The position numbers were made by a program, and so were the translations under genes. DNA of 35,344 nt from an uncultured Bacteroidales bacterium (GTDB lineage Bacteria; Bacteroidota; Bacteroidia; Bacteroidales; UBA932). The number at the start of each line of letters is the position of its first letter. Position 1 is the first letter of the stretch. The stretch spans positions 1 through 35,344 of the forward strand of contig ONBM01000017.1 in assembly GCA_900316045.1 (NCBI GenBank), in the 5' to 3' direction. Shown here piece after piece: positions 16,623-23,698 of the stretch. Below the pieces are notes generated by a model. It saw only the letters and a list, made by a program, of their open reading frames with translations. It did not search any database and had not been told where the DNA came from.

Positions 16623-17513
16623 ATGGAGCAGACAGCGCAAAGACAGTGGCAAGGAAAGACGGACGGCGCACCGTGGATGCACAGAGCATTGATTTCAATG
16701 TTCAAAGTCGTTCCGCTTCCCGTCATGTACTTTTTCATGTCTTTCGCCATTCCATATTACTTAATCGCTCATGGAAAGGCCCGCAAGGCCATTTATCATT
16801 ATTTCAGGAAACATCTTGGATATTCGCCGCTGGCAGCCTCGCTGCATACGATAGCAAACCACTACGTATTCGGAGCCATAGTCATGGATAAATTCGCCTC
16901 GTACGCTGGAGTGAAATTCAAGGTCGAGGTCGAGAACATGAATATATTCAAGGATCTGGCTTCCTCCGACAAAGGTTTCCTGATGCTGACAGCCCATGTG
17001 GGGAATAGCGAGATTTGCGGTTACTCACTAGTGGCTCCAAAGCGAATGAACGTTCTGGCCTACGGCGGGGAGGCAGAGACGATTTCTCGGAATCGTTCCA
17101 GAGTACTTACTTCCAATAACATACGCCTTATTCCAACCGATGAGGACATGGAGTATCTGTTCGTGATTCGCAATGCTTTGGAGGACGGGGAAATCCTGAG
17201 CCTGCATGCTGACAGGGTTTTCGGTTCGAACAAGACGGTGGATGCCAATCTGTTAAGCTCGCCTGCGGAATTGCCTTTCGGTCCGTTTGCGATTTCTGTG
17301 ATGGGTGACGTGCCAGCAATAACGGTGTTCGTGGTCAAGAAATCACTGCACTGCTACAAGATATTCATTGATAGAGTGAAAAGCGGCTCCGCAGATGCTT
17401 CCATTGGGGACAAGGTTGCGGTGATGGCGCAGTCCTATTGCGATAATCTGGGAAAGGTGCTTCGGAAACAGCCGGATCAGTGGTTCAATTATTACGAGTT
17501 CTGGAATGACTGA
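16623..17513 (+). CDS. LpxL/HtrB-like lipid acyltransferase
   Basis: The protein is a membrane-bound acyltransferase of the lysophospholipid/lipid A type. One hydrophobic segment at about residues 30-48 would anchor it to the inner membrane. The catalytic HX4E motif is present as H125 and E130 in TAHVGNSE, and LSLHADRVFG further on resembles the second block. Length is 296 residues, normal for the family. In aryl-polyene clusters such enzymes attach an acyl or polyene chain to a lipid or sugar, which fits the GT2 enzyme at the operon end. It overlaps the next gene by eight bases. Confidence 0.83.
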   Translation: MEQTAQRQWQGKTDGAPWMHRALISMFKVVPLPVMYFFMSFAIPYYLIAHGKARKAIYHYFRKHLGYSPLAASLHTIANHYVFGAIVMDKFASYAGVKFKVEVENMNIFKDLASSDKGFLMLTAHVGNSEICGYSLVAPKRMNVLAYGGEAETISRNRSRVLTSNNIRLIPTDEDMEYLFVIRNALEDGEILSLHADRVFGSNKTVDANLLSSPAELPFGPFAISVMGDVPAITVFVVKKSLHCYKIFIDRVKSGSADASIGDKVAVMAQSYCDNLGKVLRKQPDQWFNYYEFWND

Positions 17514-19194
17514 GGAACAGCTGCATAATTTCGATTTCGCCTCGGTGGATATCTCCGAGATCTTGCCGCAGCGCAGGCCATTCGTGATGGTCAGCGGACT
17601 GAAGACATTCTCGATGGAGGAGACCGTCACGTGGTTTAAGGTTGGTGGCATCAATACTTTCATGGACGGGGATCTCTTGGAAGCCGAGGGTCTGTTAGAG
17701 AATGTGGCGCAATCTTGCGCATTGCGTATCGGGTTCATCAACAAGTATATACTAAATAAACCAGTGGATATCGGCTATGTCTGCGCAGTGAAATCATTCA
17801 ACGTTTTGCGGCCAGTTCACTCTGGCGAGGTGCTTGTGACGAAGATCTGCGTGACTAGCGAGTTCGGTTCGGTGCTGATGGTTGACGCTTCGGTGCATTC
17901 CGGATGCGATGAGGTTGCTAACGGCTCGATGACGATTGCCTTGGACGAGGCCAGGCCAATGAATATTCCGAATGCCGTGGTCAAGGTGGCGGACAATGTA
18001 ATTTCCCCGCTTGGCGCTACGACAGCCGAAAATTACGAAGCTGTCAAGGCTGGCCGCTCCGCACTCAGGCTTTATCCGGCCACGGAAGCCCTCCCGGAGG
18101 CATATTTCGCCTCCCTGATAGACGATGAAATCATCGATGCGGAATGGAGCCGCATGGCCTCCTCCGGAAGTTATCCTGAGCGGATGAAAATGCCGCTCGG
18201 TCCGAACTTCCAGTCGGATGCCATCGGCAACGCTCCTGTCACCCTGAATTCAATTCAGGATTCATGCACACGGTTCGAAAAAAGGCTGATCCTTTCTATT
18301 GCGAAGGCGTTGAAAGGCACCGGAATCGATCCAGCGTCAGACAAAGTCATATTCATAATATCTTCTACGAAGGGCAATGTGGATCTATTAGAGCATGGTT
18401 TTGATGAAAGAGAGCCGTTGGGGGCATCCGCCGGAAAAATCGCTCGCTTCTTCGGCAATGCAATTCCTCCTATAGTAGTGTCGAACGCCTGCATATCAGG
18501 ACTTTGCGCACAGATAACCGCATTGCGCTGCCTGCGTTCCGGCAAATTCGAGCACGCTATCGTAGCAGGCAGCGACATACAGAGCCGTTTCATCATCTCC
18601 GGCTTCCAATCCTTCAAGGCATTGTCGCAGGAAAATTGCCGCCCGTTCGACGCAGACCGCTGCGGACTCAACCTAGGCGAAGCCGCAGCCACCATCATTT
18701 TCAGTTACAAAAAGCCATCGGCAGATGACTGGGTACTGGAAAGCGGAGCCATTCGCAATGACGCGAATCACATCTCGGGCCCTTCCAGAACCGGCGAGGG
18801 TAGCTACAGAGCCTTGAAAGCCGCAATGGGAGATTTTCCCGCTGAAGATCTTGCGCTTGTGTCGGTTCACGGCACTTCGACTGCTTACAATGACGAAATG
18901 GAATCCATTGCCCTGACCCGCGCTGGGCTGCAGAACGTGCCGGTGAACAGTTTGAAAGGGTATTTCGGGCACACGATGGGAGCGGCTGGAATACTTGAGA
19001 CCATACTCTCGATGGCATCCATCGACGACCATACTGTTCTTGGCACGAGGGGATATTCAAAAAACGGAGTCTCCTGCCCGGTGAATATTTCCCCAATGCA
19101 CAGGCAAACCGAAAAACGAGCCTTCATCAAGCTCCTGTCAGGATTCGGAGGCTGCAACGCCGCGGCATTATTCATAAAGGGAGGAAGGAAATGA
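17506..19194 (+). CDS. Hotdog dehydratase-like domain fused to ketosynthase
   Basis: Residues 1 to about 150 are a FabZ/ApeP-like hotdog domain, and about 160-562 a FabF-like ketosynthase. The ketosynthase has the full triad C329 (SNACISG), H455 (VHGTSTAYND) and H489 (KGYFGHTMG), so it should catalyse chain extension. In the hotdog domain the usual LPHRxPF histidine is Gln22 (LPQRRPFVMVS), while the partner glutamate E65 (EGLLENVAQ) is kept, so its activity is uncertain. Residues 246-253 (TLNSIQDS) are encoded by a 21-nt palindrome also found elsewhere in the window. The gene overlaps both neighbours, by eight and four bases, and is central to the polyene operon. Confidence 0.88.
   Translation: MTEEQLHNFDFASVDISEILPQRRPFVMVSGLKTFSMEETVTWFKVGGINTFMDGDLLEAEGLLENVAQSCALRIGFINKYILNKPVDIGYVCAVKSFNVLRPVHSGEVLVTKICVTSEFGSVLMVDASVHSGCDEVANGSMTIALDEARPMNIPNAVVKVADNVISPLGATTAENYEAVKAGRSALRLYPATEALPEAYFASLIDDEIIDAEWSRMASSGSYPERMKMPLGPNFQSDAIGNAPVTLNSIQDSCTRFEKRLILSIAKALKGTGIDPASDKVIFIISSTKGNVDLLEHGFDEREPLGASAGKIARFFGNAIPPIVVSNACISGLCAQITALRCLRSGKFEHAIVAGSDIQSRFIISGFQSFKALSQENCRPFDADRCGLNLGEAAATIIFSYKKPSADDWVLESGAIRNDANHISGPSRTGEGSYRALKAAMGDFPAEDLALVSVHGTSTAYNDEMESIALTRAGLQNVPVNSLKGYFGHTMGAAGILETILSMASIDDHTVLGTRGYSKNGVSCPVNISPMHRQTEKRAFIKLLSGFGGCNAAALFIKGGRK
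18241..18261. repeat. Dispersed 21-nt palindrome inside the ketosynthase gene
   Basis: The core is CCTGAATT, C, AATTCAGG (18243-18259), a perfect inverted repeat with 8-base arms. It begins on a codon boundary and reads TLNSIQD. It differs at two of 21 positions from the copy at 23372-23392. Confidence 0.85.
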
Positions 19195-19742
19195 AAGTGC
19201 TGCGCAGAGTCGTCATCACACCGGAAAGCGTGGTTCTTGACGAAAATAAACTTATATTTGATGCGTCGGGGCTGGCTCTGATAGAGAAGCTGTACGATGA
19301 ATATGTCGCTGACTATCCGAAATTCTACAAGATGGATCCGATGGCGAAGCTTGGCTTCATTGCCTCTGAGATGCTTCTGGGCAGGTTCGAAGACAGGAAG
19401 AAGGACAGGGAAGACATGGCGGTGATACTGTTCGGCAAGACGGCTTCCCTTTGCGACGACATGATGTACCAGCGGTCAATTCAGAATCTTGACGAATATT
19501 ACCCCAGCCCGTCCCTGTTCGTGTACACGCTGCCGAACATAGTGACAGGGGAAATTGCCATCCGCAACAGGTACTATGGGGAGACTTCATTCTACGTTCT
19601 GGAGCATAAGGATGAGAACGTGATGGATTCCATGGTAGAGATGGCATTCCAAGACGAGGCAACTCGCTCTGTCATCGCTGGCTGGCTGGAATGCCCTGAT
19701 GAAGAGCATTTTGAATGCGATTTGAAAATAATGGAGAAATAA
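19191..19742 (+). CDS. Ketosynthase-like fragment protein (183 aa)
   Basis: The middle of this protein, YYPSPSLFVYTLPNIVTGEIAIRNRYYGETSFY split over residues about 103-136, resembles the segment of ketosynthases that leads up to the active-site cysteine (pattern P..F..TLPN...GEIAIR...G). The catalytic cysteine and both histidines are absent, and the protein ends shortly after. It resembles the short Ketoacyl-synt_2-like proteins of aryl-polyene and flexirubin clusters. It could be a structural partner of the active ketosynthases or a scaffold for the ACP that follows. Its ATG overlaps the ketosynthase stop by four bases, and its TAA overlaps the ATG of the second ACP (TAATG). Confidence 0.7.
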   Translation: MKVLRRVVITPESVVLDENKLIFDASGLALIEKLYDEYVADYPKFYKMDPMAKLGFIASEMLLGRFEDRKKDREDMAVILFGKTASLCDDMMYQRSIQNLDEYYPSPSLFVYTLPNIVTGEIAIRNRYYGETSFYVLEHKDENVMDSMVEMAFQDEATRSVIAGWLECPDEEHFECDLKIMEK

Positions 19743-20005
19743 TGAATATGGAAGAATTGGTTTTGGAGATCAAGAACAAGATTATCGAGGCGCTGAACCT
19801 CAAAGGAATGTCTCCCGATGAGATTGATGAGAACGCCCCTCTTTTCAAAGAAGGGCTTGGGCTGGATTCCATCGATGCTCTGGAGCTCATGCTCTTGCTC
19901 GAGAAAAATTACGGCATAAAGCTGAAAGGTCCTGCGGAAGGAAAGGAGATATTCAAGTCGGTGAAGTGCATCGCCGACTATGTCGCTGCCCACAGGACAA
20001 AATAG
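19742..20005 (+). CDS. Acyl carrier protein 2
   Basis: An 87-residue ACP. S43 in LGLDSIDALELM is the phosphopantetheine site, and LLLEKNYGIKL is helix II. I start it at the ATG in TAATG (19742), coupled to the stop of the preceding gene; an in-frame ATG at 19748 is an alternative and any longer upstream frame is unlikely. It is only distantly like the first ACP at 16374-16619. A 199-bp gap with an 82-bp direct repeat follows, the only sizeable break in the operon. Confidence 0.9.
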   Translation: MNMEELVLEIKNKIIEALNLKGMSPDEIDENAPLFKEGLGLDSIDALELMLLLEKNYGIKLKGPAEGKEIFKSVKCIADYVAAHRTK

Positions 20006-20009
20006 TATT

Positions 20010-20160
20010 CTGGAGGAGCGTGCGGGGCCGTGGCGTAAGTCACTGACAGTCAATGGGGATTTGGGGCAGTTCCGCACGATCCCCTGACCGACTGGAGGAG
20101 CGTGCAGGGGCGTGGCGTAACTCGCTGATAGCCAATGGGGATTTGGGGCAGCTCCGCACG
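20010..20160. repeat. Two-copy 82-bp direct repeat with internal inverted arms
   Basis: Copies start with CTGGAGGAGCGTGC at 20010 and 20092. The shared parts are highly similar, ending at TCCGCACG (20071-20078 and 20153-20160). Within the first copy CGTGCGG (20019-20025) faces CCGCACG (20072-20078), so it could form a long-range stem; the second copy has one mismatch in that stem. It sits between the second ACP and the next ketosynthase and does not encode a protein I recognise. Confidence 0.9.
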
Positions 20161-20204
20161 GTCATCGGTAAAGCAACGAGCGGTTGCTGAACTTGGTTAT
20201 ATTT

Positions 20205-21437
20205 ATGAATATGGATGACAGGATTGCGATAACCGGTGCAGGAATCATTTCTGCGATAGGCGCTGGCAAGGAAGAGACTTTGCGCTCGCTGCTTGCCGGT
20301 CGTAGCGGCATCGGTCCTCTGCGCCATTTGCGCACGTCGCATGCTCTTCTTTGCGGAGAGGCGGGCATGTCCGATGACGAACTCAAATCCACTCTCGGAA
20401 TCCCTTCCGACAAACAAATCGCCCGCACTTCCCTGCTAGGCATTTATGCCATTAGAGAGGCTCTGGGGCAGGCTTCCAATAACGACGATGAGCCTCATGA
20501 CCTGGTTGCCTTGGTGTCAGGGACGACGGTGGGGGGAATGGACATAACCGAGAAACTCTTTCTAGAAGCTTTGGGAACTGGCGAAAACGGAGACATGATG
20601 CGCTCTCACACATGCGGCAGCTCCACAAGGGACATTGCCGATTATTTCGGGATATTCGATTTACTGACAACCACTTCCACGGCTTGTTCCTCGGCAGCCA
20701 ATTCGCTGATTCTGGCAGCAAGGCTCATCCGTTCAGGCAGGGCGGATGTCGTGGTTGCTGGTGGGGCGGAATGCCTCACGAAATACCACCTGAACGGCTT
20801 CAATTCGCTGATGATTCTTGATTCAGAGCCTTGCAGGCCGTTCGATGCCAGCAGGGCAGGACTCAATCTCGGCGAGGGAGCCGGATTCCTGGTTCTGGAA
20901 AGCCAGGCTCATGCCCAAGCCAGAGGGACGGAACCGCTCGCTTTCCTGGATGGCTACGGCAATGCCTGCGATGCCTTCCACCAGACGGCGTCATCACCGG
21001 ATGGCGACGGAGCTTACAAGGCTATGAATGAAGCGATTGCCATGGCAGGGCTGGAGCCTCGGGACATCGATTACGTGAACGCTCACGGCACTGGAACGGT
21101 GAATAATGATGAGAGCGAGAGCCGTGCGCTGAAGCGAACGTTCGGGGAGGACATGCCTCCGGTTTCTTCAACGAAGTCTTTCACTGGACACACCACGAGC
21201 GCATCGGGCGGAATAGAATCGGTGATATGCATTCTGGCTATGCTGAACGGCTTCATCCCCGCCAATCTTGGATGGAAGACCCCGTTCGAGGGAGGAATAA
21301 TCCCTTACGTGGATACACCCGCAAATCCGGGTTCCGGTTGCGCATCCTCCGCTCGCAAGGTGCAGCTAGAGCATGTCCTTTGCAATTCATTCGCCTTCGG
21401 CGGCAACGATACTAGCCTATTGTTTTCAAGGATATGA
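20205..21437 (+). CDS. Beta-ketoacyl-ACP synthase (FabF-like)
   Basis: A complete ketosynthase with the Cys-His-His triad C161 (TSTACSSAANS), H294 (VNAHGTGTVNND) and H329 (KSFTGHTTSASGG). The N-terminus DDRIAITGAGIISAIG and the C-terminus NSFAFGGNDTSLLF are typical. I use the ATG at 20205, where the family usually begins; a TTG at 20184 is unlikely. The protein is 410 residues, normal length. Its stop overlaps the start of the next gene by four bases, and that gene encodes a cysteine-less partner. The two therefore probably form a ketosynthase/chain-length-factor heterodimer that sets polyene length, as in ApeO/ApeC-type systems. Confidence 0.93.
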   Translation: MNMDDRIAITGAGIISAIGAGKEETLRSLLAGRSGIGPLRHLRTSHALLCGEAGMSDDELKSTLGIPSDKQIARTSLLGIYAIREALGQASNNDDEPHDLVALVSGTTVGGMDITEKLFLEALGTGENGDMMRSHTCGSSTRDIADYFGIFDLLTTTSTACSSAANSLILAARLIRSGRADVVVAGGAECLTKYHLNGFNSLMILDSEPCRPFDASRAGLNLGEGAGFLVLESQAHAQARGTEPLAFLDGYGNACDAFHQTASSPDGDGAYKAMNEAIAMAGLEPRDIDYVNAHGTGTVNNDESESRALKRTFGEDMPPVSSTKSFTGHTTSASGGIESVICILAMLNGFIPANLGWKTPFEGGIIPYVDTPANPGSGCASSARKVQLEHVLCNSFAFGGNDTSLLFSRI

Positions 21438-22336
21438 GACAGAAAGCCTACATACGGGCAGCCAGCCAGATTTCCATCCAGAAGCCGCTCTGCGACGACT
21501 GGATGAGGAAGCCGTTGGAATATTCCCAAGGCTTGCATCATTGCATAGACCCGGACTGGAGCCAGTACTTCACTCCTATTCAGTCCAGGCGCATGGGCAG
21601 CCTCATGAAAAGAGCCTTAGCCACGTCATTGCAGGCAATGAGGGATTCCGGAATAGGGAACCCCGACGCCATCATGACAGGAACGGGGCTTGGCTGCGCG
21701 GAGAATACCGAGATATTCCTAGAGAAAATGTGCAAGGACGGCGAAGAAATGCTGCCTCCGACACAGTTCATGCAGTCCACCCATAACACTATTGGTTCGC
21801 TGGTGGCAATAAATATTCATTGCACTGGCTACAACTGCACATATTCACAGGACGGAATCTCATTCGAGAGTGCCTTGCTGGATGCTTTCCTGCAGTTGCA
21901 GTCTGGCGAAATCGACACCGCTCTGGTGGGTTCTCACGATGAAATCACGGACGTGGCCTACGAATTTATGCTAAAGTCTGACTGGCTGAGCCCAAAGGAC
22001 ATCGCTTCCGAGGGCTCGGCTGCGCTGATGCTTACATCTTCTCCCGAAAATGCCTTCTGCGAGATTGCCGACGTACAGATTTTCCGCACCCCAGTCAAAG
22101 GTACCGATGGGAAAGCAGTACGGTTGGACGAAATCGTGGACGGCTATGGCGCAGAATATGTTATGAGAAGCCCTGATTATCTGAATTTGTTCGGGAAGAA
22201 CTTCTCCGTCTCTGGCCTCGCCTGCGTCGCGGGAGCGGAACTGATAGCGAATGGAAAATGTTCAGATATATTGATTGTTAATGATTTAGGAGCCGACATC
22301 GGGTTGGTGCATCTTAAGAAGCCATGTGGGAACTGA
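21434..22336 (+). CDS. Chain-length-factor-like ketosynthase partner
   Basis: A 300-residue ketosynthase homologue without a catalytic cysteine. The segment NCTYSQDGISFESALLDAF aligns with the active-site elbow of ketosynthases (compare STACSSAANSLILAARL in the upstream gene); the cysteine position is replaced. PPTQFMQSTHNTIGSLVAI is the conserved stretch before it. Histidines of the triad are also missing, and the protein is about 100 residues shorter than a true ketosynthase. The four-base overlap with the active ketosynthase supports a heterodimer role as chain-length factor. It overlaps the next small membrane gene by 13 bases. Confidence 0.8.
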   Translation: MRQKAYIRAASQISIQKPLCDDWMRKPLEYSQGLHHCIDPDWSQYFTPIQSRRMGSLMKRALATSLQAMRDSGIGNPDAIMTGTGLGCAENTEIFLEKMCKDGEEMLPPTQFMQSTHNTIGSLVAINIHCTGYNCTYSQDGISFESALLDAFLQLQSGEIDTALVGSHDEITDVAYEFMLKSDWLSPKDIASEGSAALMLTSSPENAFCEIADVQIFRTPVKGTDGKAVRLDEIVDGYGAEYVMRSPDYLNLFGKNFSVSGLACVAGAELIANGKCSDILIVNDLGADIGLVHLKKPCGN

Positions 22337-22677
22337 TTGGACTGGCGGTAGCGCAGAGCCTGCTGCTCTCTGGCGGCCAGGTGCTGCTGAAGTTTGCCCT
22401 GGAGCAAATGGGGAAATTCGAGTGGACCTGGAGGTTCTTCGGTCATCTTCTCGTCAACTGGTGGTTCCTCGGCTGTGGTCTTTGCTATGTCGGTGGCACG
22501 GTGCTGTGGATGTATATTCTCAAGAAATTCCCTTTCAGCATGGCATACCCTATGATAAGCCTGAGCTATGTCTTCGGCATGCTCGCTGCGATATTCATAT
22601 TTCACGAAAACATCCCCCTCACTCGCTGGATAGGGGTTTTCCTAATAATCAGCGGTTGCGTTTTAATTGCAAGATAA
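22324..22677 (+). CDS. Small four-helix membrane transporter (EamA/SMR-like)
   Basis: The 117-residue protein has four hydrophobic segments (about 3-22, 42-62, 70-92 and 98-116), the layout of SMR or half-EamA transporters such as ArnE/ArnF. The segment LKKFPFSMAYPMISLSYVFG with Pro-Met-rich TM3 and the final RWIGVFLIISGCVLIAR match that group. It would act as a dimer in the inner membrane. In this operon it could help move an undecaprenyl- or phospholipid-linked intermediate across the membrane. No MMPL exporter is present, so it may partly take that place; this is inference. It overlaps the genes on both sides. Confidence 0.8.
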   Translation: MWELIGLAVAQSLLLSGGQVLLKFALEQMGKFEWTWRFFGHLLVNWWFLGCGLCYVGGTVLWMYILKKFPFSMAYPMISLSYVFGMLAAIFIFHENIPLTRWIGVFLIISGCVLIAR

Positions 22678-23318
22678 TGACTATGTTAAAGAATATATTA
22701 CTGGGTCTCGCCGCTCTCTTCGCCGGGGTGACATGCCTGGCGGCGGACCTCACTCCGATGAGCCCTGAAGATACGCAGAAGGCTATCCATGAGATCATCT
22801 CTGCTTGCGCCGAGATAAAGAGCCTCCAAGCCGATTTCACTCAGGAACGGAGCAATTCCATGCTGAGCGAGACTCTGATTTCCAAGGGCAAGATGTACTA
22901 TCAGGAAGGCAGGCTGCGCTGGGAATATACGTCTCCGGCCGCATTTCTCTTCGTTTCAGACGGTGCCAACACTGTCCTAAAATCGGGCGATGGCATCCAG
23001 AAGATTGATGCTTCGTCGAACAGGATATACAAACGCATTGCTGGCATGATTCGGGGCAGCCTCACGGGAGAGGCGCTTTCGGGCACGGATGATTTCAGGG
23101 TTAAGATGTTCTCTGACGAGGGCAAGCATGTCGCTGAACTTGTTCCTCTGAAGCGGAATCTCCGGCAGATGTACAAGTCGGTCAGGATGCATTTCGACAA
23201 GGACTTGAAAGTCGTTCAGGTGGATCTCATCGAGAATAACGGACAGACTGTGATCCACATCTGCAACGCCCAGTATAACAAGGAGATAAATCCGGAATAT
23301 TTCTCTGTCCCACAATGA
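22677..23318 (+). CDS. LolA-like outer membrane lipoprotein carrier protein
   Basis: A periplasmic carrier with a signal peptide (residues 1-22, LLGLAALFAGVTCLAA) and a LolA-like beta fold. Landmarks are IKSLQADFTQERS, GKMYYQEGRLRWEYTSPAAF, FVSDGANTVLKSGDGI and the C-terminal EINPEYFSVP. Length is 213 residues. LolA homologues are regular members of aryl-polyene and flexirubin clusters, where they are thought to ferry the lipid product to the outer membrane. I start it at the ATG of TAATG (22677), coupled to the transporter gene stop; an in-frame ATG at 22683 is also possible. The open frame continues upstream but there it is only a shadow of the transporter gene. Confidence 0.87.
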   Translation: MTMLKNILLGLAALFAGVTCLAADLTPMSPEDTQKAIHEIISACAEIKSLQADFTQERSNSMLSETLISKGKMYYQEGRLRWEYTSPAAFLFVSDGANTVLKSGDGIQKIDASSNRIYKRIAGMIRGSLTGEALSGTDDFRVKMFSDEGKHVAELVPLKRNLRQMYKSVRMHFDKDLKVVQVDLIENNGQTVIHICNAQYNKEINPEYFSVPQ

Positions 23319-23698
23319 AGCTTGAAGGATGTTTCTATCAGATGCTGAAAGAAGCCCAGCATCCACGCAGCATCCTGAATTCGATTCAGGATCTAAGTTT
23401 TCGCCTCCGGCTCCTCCCAGACAACGACATATTCAAAGCCCATTTCCCAAGATACCCCATCACCCCTGGCGCCATCCAAGTGAGGGTGGCGACCGAACTG
23501 CTCGAAAAAAACCTTGGCTCTCTATCGCTGCGAGGAATCTCGAACCTGAAATTCATTGCGCCCATCTATCCGAATGACGAGGTAATATATTCATTTACGA
23601 ATATTAAAGCCTCTGACAGCACAGCCACTGCCACATTGGAAATTTCCGCCAATGACGGCATCCGAAGCAAAATGTTTCTTGAATATGCCATCGTCTGA
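23315..23698 (+). CDS. ApeI-like hotdog dehydratase
   Basis: A 127-residue hotdog protein. IFKAHFPRYPITPGAIQVRVATELLEK is the ApeI/FabA-like signature (H43 and Q55), placing it with 3-hydroxyacyl-ACP dehydratases of polyene pathways. NLKFIAPIYPNDEVIYSF is the second conserved block. It would remove water from each 3-hydroxyacyl intermediate to give the conjugated double bonds. Residues 20-27 (ILNSIQDL) are encoded by the 21-nt palindrome shared with the ketosynthase gene, in the same frame. Start codon ATG overlaps the LolA stop by four bases. Confidence 0.85.
   Translation: MKLEGCFYQMLKEAQHPRSILNSIQDLSFRLRLLPDNDIFKAHFPRYPITPGAIQVRVATELLEKNLGSLSLRGISNLKFIAPIYPNDEVIYSFTNIKASDSTATATLEISANDGIRSKMFLEYAIV
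23372..23392. repeat. Dispersed 21-nt palindrome inside the dehydratase gene
   Basis: Arms ATCCTGAAT and ATTCAGGAT flank TCG, a perfect inverted repeat with nine-base arms. It begins on a codon boundary and reads ILNSIQD, the same frame as the copy at 18241-18261. Confidence 0.85.

Noticed and set aside
20184..20204. TTG start for the ketosynthase at 20205
   Set aside because: The seven added residues are not ketosynthase-like, and the ATG at 20205 directly precedes the DDRIAITGAG start.
22326..22676. Long N-terminal extension of the LolA-like gene
   Set aside because: This part is simply a different frame of the small transporter gene; the signal peptide begins right after the ATG at 22677.
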